A DNA stretch of 64,000 nt from Actinophytocola sp044466355. GTDB lineage: Bacteria > Actinomycetota > Actinomycetes > Mycobacteriales > Pseudonocardiaceae. Below the pieces are notes generated by a model that did no database searches, was not told the DNA's origin, and saw only the letters and a list, made by a program, of their open reading frames with translations. Positions 41,908-50,599 of the stretch are shown piece by piece; the stretch's first letter is position 1, and each line of letters begins with the position of its first letter. The translations under genes and the position numbers were made by a program. The DNA is taken from positions 868,001 to 932,000 of the forward strand of contig NZ_JBITMQ010000002.1 of the NCBI RefSeq assembly GCF_044466355.1, written 5' to 3'.

Positions 41908-42166
41908 TCGTTTATGGGTCGCTTCCTCGCTGGCTCCGACCGTCCACCGTCGCCTGATGGGTGCTCCATGGGTGCTCGGCGGCGGGGACTGGGCGGAGAT
42001 CAAGATCAACAACCGCGACGATGCCAACCCCAACCTGCTTGCCCAGATGCACGCTTCGGAACTGAGGCTCTGAGCCAACCCCCTAGGACTGGGGACAACC
42101 ACACGCGACTACCCACCGGCTCGTGCGTGAGGCCAGCAGCTGTGCTGGCTCAGTCCGCTGCCGGGA
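41908..42166. other. Interval between tRNA-like gene and first insertion sequence
   Basis: No recognised gene. A 38-codon frame at 41957-42073 (MGAPWVLGGGDWAEIKINN) is the only fragment with coding-like texture and may be a remnant of a disrupted gene. Left flank of the IS pair. Confidence 0.4.
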
Positions 42167-42178
42167 CTAGCTTGAGTT

Positions 42179-43681
42179 TTAACCTGTTCGGCGGGGTCGT
42201 GGGGTGCTGGTCTTGGCAGCGTTGCCATTGCGTGGTTTTCGTTGGTCTGTGCTGGTGACGATGTGGACGTCGTGGCGTGGTGCTGGTCGTTGGTTGGGGT
42301 GACCGGTAGGGCGTCCTGGGCCTGGCCGGTTGGGTTTCGGTGCGCTGGCTGGTGAGCCGATTGTGGTGCGGATGTGCCGAAACCCGCGACGGACCCGAGC
42401 GGGGGTCAGCCGGTCGGGGCGGGTGGGCTTCTCCCACGGACGACGCAGATCAGCGGCGAGACTGCGGGTGAGGCGGAGTTGGGTGTAGGCGGCGAGGACA
42501 AGCCAGGTCCAGCGGTCGCCCTGCTCGGGGGTGCGTAGTTTTGGGCATGTCCAGCCCAGGGTTTGTTTGAGCATGCGGAAGGTGTGCTCGATGTCGAACC
42601 GACGTAGGAACGCTTGCCAGAGCAGGTCGATCATGGCTGGGTCGAGATCGATGTCGGAGTGCCAGAGCCAGACTGGTTTCGGGATCGCTCCAGACGGAAG
42701 GCGTGTGACTTCCAGCCGGATCACGGTTCCTTCGATGATCGGCAGTTTCTCGATGTGGGTTGCCCAGGCTGTGCGGCGGGTCAGGCGTGGATGCAGCCGG
42801 TTCCAGGCGCGAGCCAGGGCTGGGCCGTAGAGACGGGTATCGGTGCGGGTGGTGATGTCAGGTTCGCCCCAGGTGGCGGGGTCACCGAAGACGAACTCGT
42901 CGCCGTGGCGGCGAGGCCGCCCCATGGTGCCTGGCAGGTGCACTGGAGCCGGGCGACGGAGCACTCGGTCCGAGCGCATCCGAACCAGCACGACCACCGG
43001 CATATCCGCCAGCAAGAACGCGAGTCGAGGGCCGTCGTAGCCGGCGTCGGCCACGAGCAGGATCTCTGGATCGCCGGGCTGCCAGTGTCCGGCCTCAAGC
43101 AGAAGAGTCACGACCTGGCGCACTTGCTGCGCGGTCACGGTCGCGGCATCGTCGCCTGGTGCCAGCCGCACCGCGTCCAGGGGTGCGGTCCACGAACTGC
43201 GGCCGGTCTCCAGTGCGACGATCACCGAGTAGGGCCAGCCGGGCACCATGACGTGGGTGTCCTTGCCGCGTCCGTAGGTGTGACACAGGATCCGCTGCGG
43301 CGAGGTATGCGCTTCCGGACGCAGCCAGCAGGTGATGTCCACCGCCAACACCAGACGGCCATCAGCTGCCCGCGGCAACGGTCCCGTGACCAGAGCGCGT
43401 CGCAGTCGGTCAGTATCCAGCCGACCATGCGCCAGACCGGCATACAGCCCGCCATGGCCACGGCGGTGCTCACCCACCAGGGATAACTCTGGCAGCGACC
43501 GCACCGGCCCATCCGCGCATAACACCGCTTCGACCAGCTCGAACAACGCGTCTGGCCGCTTCGACAGGGACTGGTAGAGCTCTTGGCGGAAGCGGGTGAG
43601 GTCCCCGGACACACCGGCAGAGCCGGTATCGTGCACACTGATCAACTGAAGCCCTTGGTTGTAGTCGTCCTTCTGTCGCAA
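42179..43681 (-). CDS. IS701-like DDE transposase
   Basis: A 500-residue DDE transposase. Candidate catalytic acids: Asp in LAVDITCWLRPEAHTSP, Asp in LLVADAGYDGPRL, and Glu in RRFDIEHTFRMLKQTLGW. The C-terminus is Pro/Arg-rich. The frame opens at TTG 43681, which lies in the loop of a 14-bp inverted repeat (43648-43661 with 43692-43705) that could hide the start on the message. The C-terminal codons overlap the left inverted repeat. It appears intact. Confidence 0.88.
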   Translation of the reverse strand: MRQKDDYNQGLQLISVHDTGSAGVSGDLTRFRQELYQSLSKRPDALFELVEAVLCADGPVRSLPELSLVGEHRRGHGGLYAGLAHGRLDTDRLRRALVTGPLPRAADGRLVLAVDITCWLRPEAHTSPQRILCHTYGRGKDTHVMVPGWPYSVIVALETGRSSWTAPLDAVRLAPGDDAATVTAQQVRQVVTLLLEAGHWQPGDPEILLVADAGYDGPRLAFLLADMPVVVLVRMRSDRVLRRPAPVHLPGTMGRPRRHGDEFVFGDPATWGEPDITTRTDTRLYGPALARAWNRLHPRLTRRTAWATHIEKLPIIEGTVIRLEVTRLPSGAIPKPVWLWHSDIDLDPAMIDLLWQAFLRRFDIEHTFRMLKQTLGWTCPKLRTPEQGDRWTWLVLAAYTQLRLTRSLAADLRRPWEKPTRPDRLTPARVRRGFRHIRTTIGSPASAPKPNRPGPGRPTGHPNQRPAPRHDVHIVTSTDQRKPRNGNAAKTSTPRPRRTG

Positions 43682-43705
43682 GAGGAATGATCAACCAAGG
43701 GCTTC
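43648..43705 (-). promoter_or_regulatory. Inverted repeat around the IS701-like transposase start
   Basis: GAAGCCCTTGGTTG (43648-43661) and CAACCAAGGGCTTC (43692-43705) are perfect complements separated by 30 bp that contain the TTG start and an AGAAGGA sequence. Folding of a read-through transcript would sequester the start region. Confidence 0.6.
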
Positions 43706-43759
43706 GTTCATGATCAACAGGGGTCAGTCATCAGGCCCAGCACGTTAAAACTCAAGCTA

Positions 43760-44790
43760 GGCCGTGTTTAAGAAGGCTTGGTGGCTGGGTGGGGTGTGTC
43801 GGTACTGGTGTGATGGGTGAGGTCTCCGGTAGATGGTCGTCGACCAAGAAGATCATCAGTACCGGAGACCTCGGTGGCGAGCTTATCGAGTTGTGCACGA
43901 CATGATCTGACCGATGCGCAGTGGCGGGTTCTGGAGCCGTTGCTGCCGCGGGCCAAGCGGGTGGGGCGGCCGCCGAAGTGGTCTCGTCGGCAGTTGATGG
44001 ACGGGATTCGGTGGCGGGTGCGGGTTGGTTGTCCGTGGCGGGACGTGCCGGAGCAGTACGGGCATTGGCAGTCGGTCTATGGGTTGTTCCGGCGGTGGCA
44101 ACGTGCTCGGGTGTGGCCGTTGATCTGGTCGAAGCTGCTGGCGTTCGCCAGCGTCGCGGGGTTGATCGTGTGGACGGTGTCGGTGGACTCGACCATCAAC
44201 CGGGCCCATCAGCACGCGGCGGGCGCCCGGCGTGCCCCGGAAGGCCAGGTCGAGCCGCCTGGTCCGGAACCGGCGGATCACGCCTTGGGCCGGTCCCGCG
44301 GCGGCTGGACCACCAAGATCCACCTGGCATGTGAACAAGGCCGCAAGCCGCTGTCGGTCCTGGTCACCGCGGGCCAGCGTGGAGACAGCCCGCAGTTCAT
44401 CCCGGTCCTGGAGAGCATCCGGGTCGACCGGCTCGGGCCGGGACGACCTCGCACCACACCAGACCGGGTACTGGCGGACAAGGCCTACAGCTCCCGCGCC
44501 AACCGCGCCCATCTGCGTCGCAGAAGGATCAAAGCGACTATCGCCCAGCCCCGCGACCAAGTAGCTCACCGCCGCGCGAAAGGTTCACACGGCGGCCGGG
44601 CTCCCGCGTTCGACCCAGAGGCCTACAAGCTGCGTCACGCCGTCGAATGCGGCATCAACCTGCTCAAACAACAACGAGCAGTCGCCACCCGCTACGACAA
44701 ACTCGCCCTGCGCTACGAAGCCACCCTCCACATCGCCACGATCAACATCTGGCTCCGCGCACTCGCCCAACCCACTTCTTAAACACGGCC
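43760..44790. mobile_element. IS5-family (IS427-type) insertion sequence with TA target duplication
   Basis: Terminal inverted repeats GGCCGTGTTTAAGAAG (43760-43775) and CTTCTTAAACACGGCC (44775-44790) are perfect. They are flanked by CTA on the left and TAG on the right, that is, a TA duplication within a CTAG site. One transposase frame is present. It directly abuts the IS701-like element. Confidence 0.92.
43874..44782 (+). CDS. IS5-family transposase
   Basis: About 302 residues: N-terminal DUF4096-like domain (LTDAQWRVLEPLLPRAKRVGRPPKWSRRQ) and DDE core with Asp in VDSTINRAHQH, Asp in VLADKAYSS, and Glu in ECGINLLKQQRAVATRYDK. The GTG at 43874 is preferred; the frame is open back to GTG 43817. 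No frameshift is seen, so it should be functional. Confidence 0.92.
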   Translation: MASLSSCARHDLTDAQWRVLEPLLPRAKRVGRPPKWSRRQLMDGIRWRVRVGCPWRDVPEQYGHWQSVYGLFRRWQRARVWPLIWSKLLAFASVAGLIVWTVSVDSTINRAHQHAAGARRAPEGQVEPPGPEPADHALGRSRGGWTTKIHLACEQGRKPLSVLVTAGQRGDSPQFIPVLESIRVDRLGPGRPRTTPDRVLADKAYSSRANRAHLRRRRIKATIAQPRDQVAHRRAKGSHGGRAPAFDPEAYKLRHAVECGINLLKQQRAVATRYDKLALRYEATLHIATINIWLRALAQPTS

Positions 44791-44978
44791 TAGTCGAGCT
44801 GCGCCTGCGGTAGCCATCGCTCGCCTACCACAGCTTTGTTGACCTTGGCGTTTTCATTCTGGCGACGTCGATCGTCTACTCGGTACACGGCACCGAAACC
44901 GAGGAGGAGAACGATGCCGAACACCGGTGTCCCGCAGGGACAGCACCACGAACCATAGACGGCAAGCGATGTCAGCAA
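44790..44978 (-). CDS. Small membrane ORF adjoining the IS junction
   Basis: A 62-codon frame (MLTSLAVYGSWCCPCGTPVFGIVLLLGFGAVYRVDDRRRQNE) with one hydrophobic segment. Its stop is the TAG of the CTAG target at the IS boundary, so the stop would be preserved with or without the insertions. I do not recognise it, and it may be non-coding. Nothing else is evident in 44979-45058. Confidence 0.25.
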   Translation of the reverse strand: MLTSLAVYGSWCCPCGTPVFGIVLLLGFGAVYRVDDRRRQNENAKVNKAVVGERWLPQAQLD

Positions 44979-45058
44979 CGCGACGGCCGGGTTCGCTGGG
45001 GTGCTGCTGACGCAACGTGCTGGCGCCTGTCGCGCCGTCGGGCAACAGCGGCACGGCG

Positions 45059-45895
45059 TCAGTCCGGCGGGGTGCGTCGGGCCGCGTTCCGTTTGAGTTT
45101 GCGCTGTATCCGGCGTCCGTGCGCCACGGTGAGCGGCGCGGCGCGCAGGCCGAGTGCGGGGATCCCGTCGGCGAGCCTGGCTAGCAGGCCCCGCCAGAGC
45201 GGGATGGTGGTGACGGGCCGCGGTTTGTCGAGCACCTTGCCGACGGCGGCGACAACCTCGCCGGGCTCCAGCAGTTTGCCGGAGAAGGAGAGCGCGGAGC
45301 CGGGGTCGTCAAGCTTGTCGTGGAGCATCGGTGTCCAGATGCCGTCCGGGCAGAGGCAGGAGATGGCGATGTCGGTGATGCCGGCGAGGCGGAGGTCGGC
45401 GAGGGCGCTGAGGCTGAAACCGATCGCGGCGTGTTTGGAAGCGGCGTACACGGCTTCGCCGGGGACGGCGGTCAGGCCGGCCAGTGAGACCACGTTCACG
45501 ATGTGCCCCCGGTGACCGCGCATGGCCTCGATGGCGGCCACAGTGCCGTGGATGGTGCCGAGAGCATTGACATCCAGCATCAACTTGTGCTGGGCGGCGC
45601 TCTGCGTCCACGCTGGTCCGGTGAGCAGGACACCCGCGTTGTTGACCCAGACGTCGAGCCGGCCCGCCGTGCGTACGATGGCGTCCCGGGCTGCCTCGAC
45701 CTGGGTCGCGTCACGGACGTCGACAGCCATCGCGGTGGCATCGCCACCGATCTCGGCGGCGGCGTTCGAAGCCGTGGTGATGTCGAGGTCGGTCAGGAGG
45801 ACCTGGTAGCCGCGGCCGGCGAGCAGCCGGGCGATCTCCTTGCCGAGCCCGCGCCCCGCTCCGGTCACCACGGCACCGGCGTGGGTGCCGGTCAT
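45059..45895 (-). CDS. Short-chain dehydrogenase/reductase
   Basis: A 278-residue classical SDR: cofactor motif TGAGRGLG, NNAG (VWVNNAGVLL), catalytic Ser in NVVSLAGL, and YAASK (VYAASKHAAIGF). The start ATG at 45895 overlaps the upstream MBL-fold gene stop (ATGA), so the two form an operon. Its substrate is unknown; the AraC-MBL-SDR arrangement suggests catabolism or modification of an acyl or steroid-like compound. Confidence 0.9.
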   Translation of the reverse strand: MTGTHAGAVVTGAGRGLGKEIARLLAGRGYQVLLTDLDITTASNAAAEIGGDATAMAVDVRDATQVEAARDAIVRTAGRLDVWVNNAGVLLTGPAWTQSAAQHKLMLDVNALGTIHGTVAAIEAMRGHRGHIVNVVSLAGLTAVPGEAVYAASKHAAIGFSLSALADLRLAGITDIAISCLCPDGIWTPMLHDKLDDPGSALSFSGKLLEPGEVVAAVGKVLDKPRPVTTIPLWRGLLARLADGIPALGLRAAPLTVAHGRRIQRKLKRNAARRTPPD

Positions 45896-47019
45896 CGGGC
45901 AACTGCCTTGATCTCGCCATATTCGATACCGCCGTGGACGTAGGTGGGCACCACGGGCCAGAACCGCTTCCATGGGGCGAGTTCGGTCGAGGGCAGGATC
46001 TGCAGCCACCGTGGGTCGGCCTGGCACGGGTCGGCGAGGGTCTTCTCTTTGACCATCGAGTCGTACTGGTCGAGAGAGTCCTCGAGAGTGTTCGCGTTCG
46101 GGCAGATCTCCCGGCCGAAGACCTCGTGATACCTGCGCACGCCTGGGATCTTCGACAGTTCGGGCTGCCAGTTGTCCAGGCAGATGCCATTCTCCGACGA
46201 TACCCACACCCCGTCGGAGGTGTTGATGACCAGCGAGTGATTGCCGTCGGTGTGCCCCGGCGTCCACAGCAGTGCGATGCCGGGACCGAGCTCGATGTCA
46301 CCGTCGAAGGTGACGAACTTCGCCGGGTCCACGCCGCCGAGCCCACCATCGACGTACCAGGCCCACTGCATGGGATGCAGGGATTGCAGGGTGGCCAACT
46401 CGCGGCTGTGCACGAGCATCCTCGCGTGGCCGAACAGCGGCTGCCGGGGCGCGAACTCACCGTCGATGACCTCGGCGGAGCCCAGGATCATGCGCGGGTC
46501 CTGCACATGCAGGTGGTCAAAGGTGCAGAAGTCGATGTCCTCGGGAGCCAGGCCGAGCTGGGTCAGGACGTCGCCTGGCTCGTTGAAGTACTTCAGCACG
46601 AGCTTCTCGACCAGGTGACCGCCCGGTACCTTGTCGATCAGCTTCCGCAGGTTGCGGTAGAACGGAGCTTCGGCCGACCCATCAGGCACGGTCGGCTCGA
46701 ACACCAAAGTTCGCGGGATGCCGGCCCAGTCGTCGTACTGCACGACAATCATCCGGTTGATCATCGAGATCAACGGCAGGGCTCGCACGGAGACCGCGTC
46801 GTGGAACGCGTACTTGACCGGGTACGGCGCCGCCGCGATGTCGACGGACTTCACCGCCCGCACCCGGCCCTGCTCTGTGAAACGCGCCTTGTACGCCGCG
46901 GCTGCCGCGCGGACCGCGCGCAGCCTCTCGCCTCTGGGCCATACGTCGTGCACGCCGTCGAACTCAGGGATCGCACGCGCCCCGATGCCGGTCAGGGCGT
47001 TCGCGGTGGTTTTCGACAT
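45892..47019 (-). CDS. MBL-fold metallo-hydrolase with atypical metal site
   Basis: A 375-residue metallo-beta-lactamase-fold protein. LLWTPGHTDGNHSLVI is typical, but the first metal motif reads FDHLHVQDPRM rather than HxHxDH, so one His ligand seems missing. Other parts: GIPRTLVFEPTVPDG, GIEYGEIKAVAR at the end. The ATG at 47019 follows GGAGGCGAGG. First gene of a two-gene operon, divergent from an AraC regulator. Confidence 0.8.
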   Translation of the reverse strand: MSKTTANALTGIGARAIPEFDGVHDVWPRGERLRAVRAAAAAYKARFTEQGRVRAVKSVDIAAAPYPVKYAFHDAVSVRALPLISMINRMIVVQYDDWAGIPRTLVFEPTVPDGSAEAPFYRNLRKLIDKVPGGHLVEKLVLKYFNEPGDVLTQLGLAPEDIDFCTFDHLHVQDPRMILGSAEVIDGEFAPRQPLFGHARMLVHSRELATLQSLHPMQWAWYVDGGLGGVDPAKFVTFDGDIELGPGIALLWTPGHTDGNHSLVINTSDGVWVSSENGICLDNWQPELSKIPGVRRYHEVFGREICPNANTLEDSLDQYDSMVKEKTLADPCQADPRWLQILPSTELAPWKRFWPVVPTYVHGGIEYGEIKAVAR

Positions 47020-47101
47020 CGGACCTCGCCTCCTGTCGCAGTCCCCTCGATTCTGGGCGCGGCGCGACCGCAGAACTTGTTTCTGGGCGACAATCGGGTC
47101 C

Positions 47102-48115
47102 ATGGGCCCGATGATTCGTGCCGCGAGCCTGCGCGGTTTCACAGCACTCGTGGCGGACCTTGGCGGCGACCCGGCCGACCTGCTCAGCAGCTTCGGGATC
47201 GACCCGGCGGTGCTGAATGACGACGAGGGGCTCATCCCGATCACCACGCACGACCTGATGCTGGACGCGGCCGCGCGCGACCTACGCTGCCCCGACTTTG
47301 GTCTGCGACTCGCCACCGCCCAGGACCTCTCGATCCTGGGGCCACTGGCGGTGGCGATCGAGGCGTCGTCGACCGTCGCGGAGGCAGTGAACTGCGCATC
47401 CCGGTTCCTTTTCGTGCACAGCCCGGCACTGTGGGTGCGAATAGAGGAGGATCCGCTGGGCAGGCGAGGAGTGGTGGCGCTGACCTACGGCAAGGACCTT
47501 CGGGAGTCGACCTACTCCCCGCAGGGGACAGAACTCGGGCTCGGGGTCTTCCACCGGATGGCGGCCTCGCTCATCGGAGGCGCGCGCTTCCTGTGGTCTG
47601 TACACCTGCCACACCAGCCGGTCTCACCGGTCCGTCGCTACCTCGACTACTTCGGAGCCGAAGTCCGATTCGGCGGTGCCGTCGCCGCCCTGTGTGTGCA
47701 GCGGCAGATCCTGGACGAGAGTTTCGCCAGCCGCGACGACGCCATCCGGGCTGTCGCCGTCGAACACCTCGCGAGCCAGTTCCCCGACCCCGGGCTGGAC
47801 CTCGCAACCCAGGTCCGGCTCAGTATCGCGGAGACGCTGCCCGCATCGACGCCTACGATCTCCGGCATCGCCCGGCTCGTCTCCCTGCACCCGCGGACGC
47901 TGCAGCGCCGGCTGGCGGCAGCGGGCACTTCCTTCACCGCCCTCCTGGACGAAGTCCGCCGGGAGGCGGTGCACCGCTACCTGACCACCACGGACCTCCC
48001 CGTAGGCCAGGTCGCGTTCGTCGTCGGCTTCGGCGAGCAGTCGACCCTCACCCACGCCGTACACCGGTGGTACGGCTGCTCGCCGCGTGCACTCCGTCTC
48101 CGCACCGCTCTATGA
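47102..48115 (+). CDS. AraC-family regulator with arabinose-binding-like N-terminal domain
   Basis: A 337-residue regulator: N-terminal effector domain (LVADLGGDPADLLSSFGIDPAVL, ARDLRCPDFGLRLATAQDLSILGPLAVAIEAS) and C-terminal AraC double HTH (ISGIARLVSLHPRTLQRRLAAAGTSFTALLDEVRREAVHRYL, VGQVAFVVGFGEQSTLTHAVHRWYGCSPRA). ATG at 47102 or 47111. Divergent from the MBL-SDR operon, which it probably controls. Confidence 0.92.
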   Translation: MGPMIRAASLRGFTALVADLGGDPADLLSSFGIDPAVLNDDEGLIPITTHDLMLDAAARDLRCPDFGLRLATAQDLSILGPLAVAIEASSTVAEAVNCASRFLFVHSPALWVRIEEDPLGRRGVVALTYGKDLRESTYSPQGTELGLGVFHRMAASLIGGARFLWSVHLPHQPVSPVRRYLDYFGAEVRFGGAVAALCVQRQILDESFASRDDAIRAVAVEHLASQFPDPGLDLATQVRLSIAETLPASTPTISGIARLVSLHPRTLQRRLAAAGTSFTALLDEVRREAVHRYLTTTDLPVGQVAFVVGFGEQSTLTHAVHRWYGCSPRALRLRTAL

Positions 48116-48148
48116 GGTCTTGTTAGTTCGCGATCAAGGTTCTCCTCG

Positions 48149-48652
48149 GTGGGCGGTCGACATACGTCGATAGAGTTACCCGCACTGATCACGATGGCCG
48201 TGTGGTTCGCTGCCGCTGTCATCGGCCACGACCTGGTGCTGTTCCCGCTCTACAGCGCCGCAGACCACGCCCTCCAACGCGCCACCCGGCGCACGCAGGT
48301 ACCACTGGTGAACCACGTCAGGGTCCCGGCCCTTGCGTCAGAACTGCTGCTGCTCCTGTTCCTGCCCGGCATCATCCGCCAGGGCGAAGGCACCTATCTC
48401 GCCGCGACCGGCCAGACACAAGGACCCTTCCTCGCCCGCTGGCTCCTGCTCACCGCGGCCTTCTTCACCACCAGCGCGACCGTCTACGCCATCCGGCACG
48501 CCCGCAACCGCGGGTGGCACACCCGGCGACAGCAATGCCGGCAGGTCCCGAAAAACGGAACTCGGTGGGCGTTCCTGAAAGGTCCGACGGACGCAGGTCA
48601 CCAGTTCATCCACCGGCGGCGGTCTGCCGGGCGACGACGGTGGCCGTGGTGA
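48149..48652 (+). CDS. Membrane protein with doubtful N- and C-terminal ends
   Basis: A 167-codon frame. Residues about 15-120 look like a genuine four-span protein (MAVWFAAAVIGHDLVLFPLYSAADHAL, VRVPALASELLLLLFLPGIIRQGEGTYLAATGQT, FLARWLLLTAAFFTTSATVYAIRHAR). The last 45 residues are polar with no membrane-protein texture (QCRQVPKNGTRWAFLKG), as though the frame shifts after about codon 120. It may be a degraded gene. The GTG start is weak. Confidence 0.5.
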   Translation: MGGRHTSIELPALITMAVWFAAAVIGHDLVLFPLYSAADHALQRATRRTQVPLVNHVRVPALASELLLLLFLPGIIRQGEGTYLAATGQTQGPFLARWLLLTAAFFTTSATVYAIRHARNRGWHTRRQQCRQVPKNGTRWAFLKGPTDAGHQFIHRRRSAGRRRWPW

Positions 48653-48710
48653 TTCGTCGTCGTTCTGGACGTCCGCCCCCGCGAACATTCTCGTCACTTG
48701 ACTGACTCCA

Positions 48711-49052
48711 TCACCGCCCGTCGAGCAGCGTTGCGACGTTGCTCCGGTCGGCACCGAGGTCCACATAGAGCTGAAGCCATTGGCGGTCGGTGTCGGTGGG
48801 GCCTTTGCTGTCGCAGTAGGACTTGGTGCCGTTGGCGGTGTAGTAGCGCAGCACCAGGAGGGTGTCGTCGGTGCGACGGCGGGTCCTGTCGGTGTAGCGG
48901 AGTCCTGGTGGTTCGGGCTGGTGTTTCATGCAGGGCAGTTCACCGGTTGCGTTTCGGGCAGCCGACTCGTCGTCGAAGCGGGGGCCGAGGTCGGGCTGAC
49001 CGGTGCTGCACGCGGCCAGCATGACGAGCATCCCGCAGGCGATCAGGCGCAT
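48711..49052 (-). CDS. Small lipoprotein of unknown function
   Basis: A 113-residue lipoprotein: signal MRLIACGMLVMLAACSTG with lipobox LAAC, followed by a short polar domain with two Cys (ELPCMKHQPEPPG and KSYCDSKGPTD). I do not recognise a family. It lies 30 bp downstream of the metal-transporter gene on the same strand and may be its last operon member. Confidence 0.6.
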   Translation of the reverse strand: MRLIACGMLVMLAACSTGQPDLGPRFDDESAARNATGELPCMKHQPEPPGLRYTDRTRRRTDDTLLVLRYYTANGTKSYCDSKGPTDTDRQWLQLYVDLGADRSNVATLLDGR

Positions 49053-49081
49053 CGTGGTCCTTTCAGTGTGAACAGTCGCTG

Positions 49082-50599
49082 TCAGGTGATGCCCGCGGCG
49101 GCGCGGACAGCCAGTCCGATACCGACGAGTAGCACCAGGGTGGCGGTGAGGGTGGGAAGCAGGCTGCGTAGCCAGGTGAGCCGGTGGCGGATGCCGAAGA
49201 GACCGACGCGGTCGAGCCGGTCGCGCAGGCGGACGAGGAGGACACCGACGAGGGTGAGCGTCGCGGCCATGCCGATGCCGTAGCCGAGCACGAGCAGCAC
49301 ACCGAACCAGGTCCTGCCGAGTCCGATCGCGCCGAGCAGGACGACCAGTGCGGAGGGACTCGGCACCAGCCCGCCTGCGACTCCCATACCGATGAGACCG
49401 GACCGCCCGTAGCCATGCCCATGCCCATGCCCGTGCCCATGTCCGTGGCCATGTCCGTGGCCATGTCCGATCTCGCGTTCGACCGTTGCCGGGCTACCAG
49501 CGGCAACGAGTGCGGGTTCCCGGGCCTCGCCTGTCACAGGGGCACTACGGCTACGGTGCCGCCAGGCAGAGCGAAGCAGCACGGCGCCGATCATCGCGAC
49601 GAGCGCGCCACTGACCACGCCGAGCCAGCCCAGGACCGACTCCCCCGCCACTGCGCTGGACGCGCTGATCACCAGGCCGAGCACGAGAACACCGGCGGTG
49701 TGGGTGATGGTGACGGTGGCGCCCACGGTGACCGCGTCGCGGACGGAGCCGTTCTTACCGGCGAGATAGGCGGCGATGACGGTCTTGCCGTGGCCGGGCA
49801 ACGCGGCGTGCGAGGCGCCGAGCACCAGGGAGAGCAGAATGGCGAGGACGCCAACGAGCGGGGTGAGGTCCCTGGTGCCCGCGATGTCGGTGAACCAGCC
49901 CGTCACCGAGGACACCGCGGTGTCGAACCACCCCTGTCCGGTCGTGCCCGAAGGCGTGCCCGCCGCCGCGTTGCCTGGCACGGTCTCGAACGTGGCGGTG
50001 CGCACGTCGAGTGGGTCGGCGAGAAGGTTGTCGGGGTAGGCACGTAGTTCGTCGCTGACGCTCGTGGTCGGTAGTTCGGATCCGGTCTGCCGCACTCCCG
50101 TTCCGGTGACCACGAGTTCGTGCCAGCCGACCCGGTCGGCGCGGAAGTCGTCGCGGAACGTGACCGTGGCCGGGGCCTCGAGATCGGCTTCGACGGTGAG
50201 GTCGCAGGTGAACCGTGTAGTGGCGAGTCCGGCCTCACCCGGAGGAAACTCCAGTGACGTGCCGGTGGTCCGCCAGGCACCGCGGATGCCGTCGACGGTG
50301 AACGTCGCAGCGGCGGCGAACTCGCGGCATTCGCGGCTCGCGGCCGTGGTCGCTTCCCGCTCCGACACGGTGCCGTTGCCGTCGGTGTCGACCGATGACC
50401 GCTCCTGCACGGTGGGGATCTCCGCGAGGTCGATGACGGCGTGCAGGTCGACGTGGTCGGTGTGGAGGGTGAGGCGGTTGAAGTGGTTGACGGTGAAGTT
50501 GCCGAGCGGATGCGCGCTCGCGCCACCCGGCACCGCGAGACCGGCCACGGCCAGCAGGAGCAGGAGAGCACCCCGGGCCACGATCCCGCGCCCGGTCAC
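49082..50599 (-). CDS. NicO/RcnA-type nickel/cobalt transporter with extracytoplasmic domain
   Basis: About 505 residues. A signal peptide (LAVPGGASAHPLG) and an exported domain of about 240 residues with an EF-hand-like loop (DTDGNGTVSEREATTAASRE) precede a six-span NicO/RcnA-like permease (VLGASHAALPGHGKTVIAAYLAGKNG, AGGLVPSPSALVVLLGAIGLGR). A cytoplasmic loop contains nine consecutive His-Gly pairs, a metal-binding feature. The GTG start at 50599 overlaps the TPR gene stop (GTGA). Confidence 0.85.
   Translation of the reverse strand: MTGRGIVARGALLLLLAVAGLAVPGGASAHPLGNFTVNHFNRLTLHTDHVDLHAVIDLAEIPTVQERSSVDTDGNGTVSEREATTAASRECREFAAAATFTVDGIRGAWRTTGTSLEFPPGEAGLATTRFTCDLTVEADLEAPATVTFRDDFRADRVGWHELVVTGTGVRQTGSELPTTSVSDELRAYPDNLLADPLDVRTATFETVPGNAAAGTPSGTTGQGWFDTAVSSVTGWFTDIAGTRDLTPLVGVLAILLSLVLGASHAALPGHGKTVIAAYLAGKNGSVRDAVTVGATVTITHTAGVLVLGLVISASSAVAGESVLGWLGVVSGALVAMIGAVLLRSAWRHRSRSAPVTGEAREPALVAAGSPATVEREIGHGHGHGHGHGHGHGHGHGYGRSGLIGMGVAGGLVPSPSALVVLLGAIGLGRTWFGVLLVLGYGIGMAATLTLVGVLLVRLRDRLDRVGLFGIRHRLTWLRSLLPTLTATLVLLVGIGLAVRAAAGIT

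Larger units (their letters stand above)
42167..43760. mobile_element. IS701-like insertion sequence with CTAG target duplication
   Basis: Ends carry CTAGCTTGAGTTTTAAC (42167-42183) and its exact reverse complement (43744-43760). If the outer CTAG is the duplicated target, the terminal inverted repeats are CTTGAGTTTTAAC. A 4-bp YTAR target duplication is the known habit of IS701-family elements. One transposase gene fills it. The right CTAG is split by the adjoining element. Confidence 0.9.

Noticed and set aside
41776..42102. 108-codon minus-strand frame over the tRNA-Lys-like gene
   Set aside because: It runs antisense through the tRNA arms and terminator; RLEPRTRW-type matches come from tRNA sequence.
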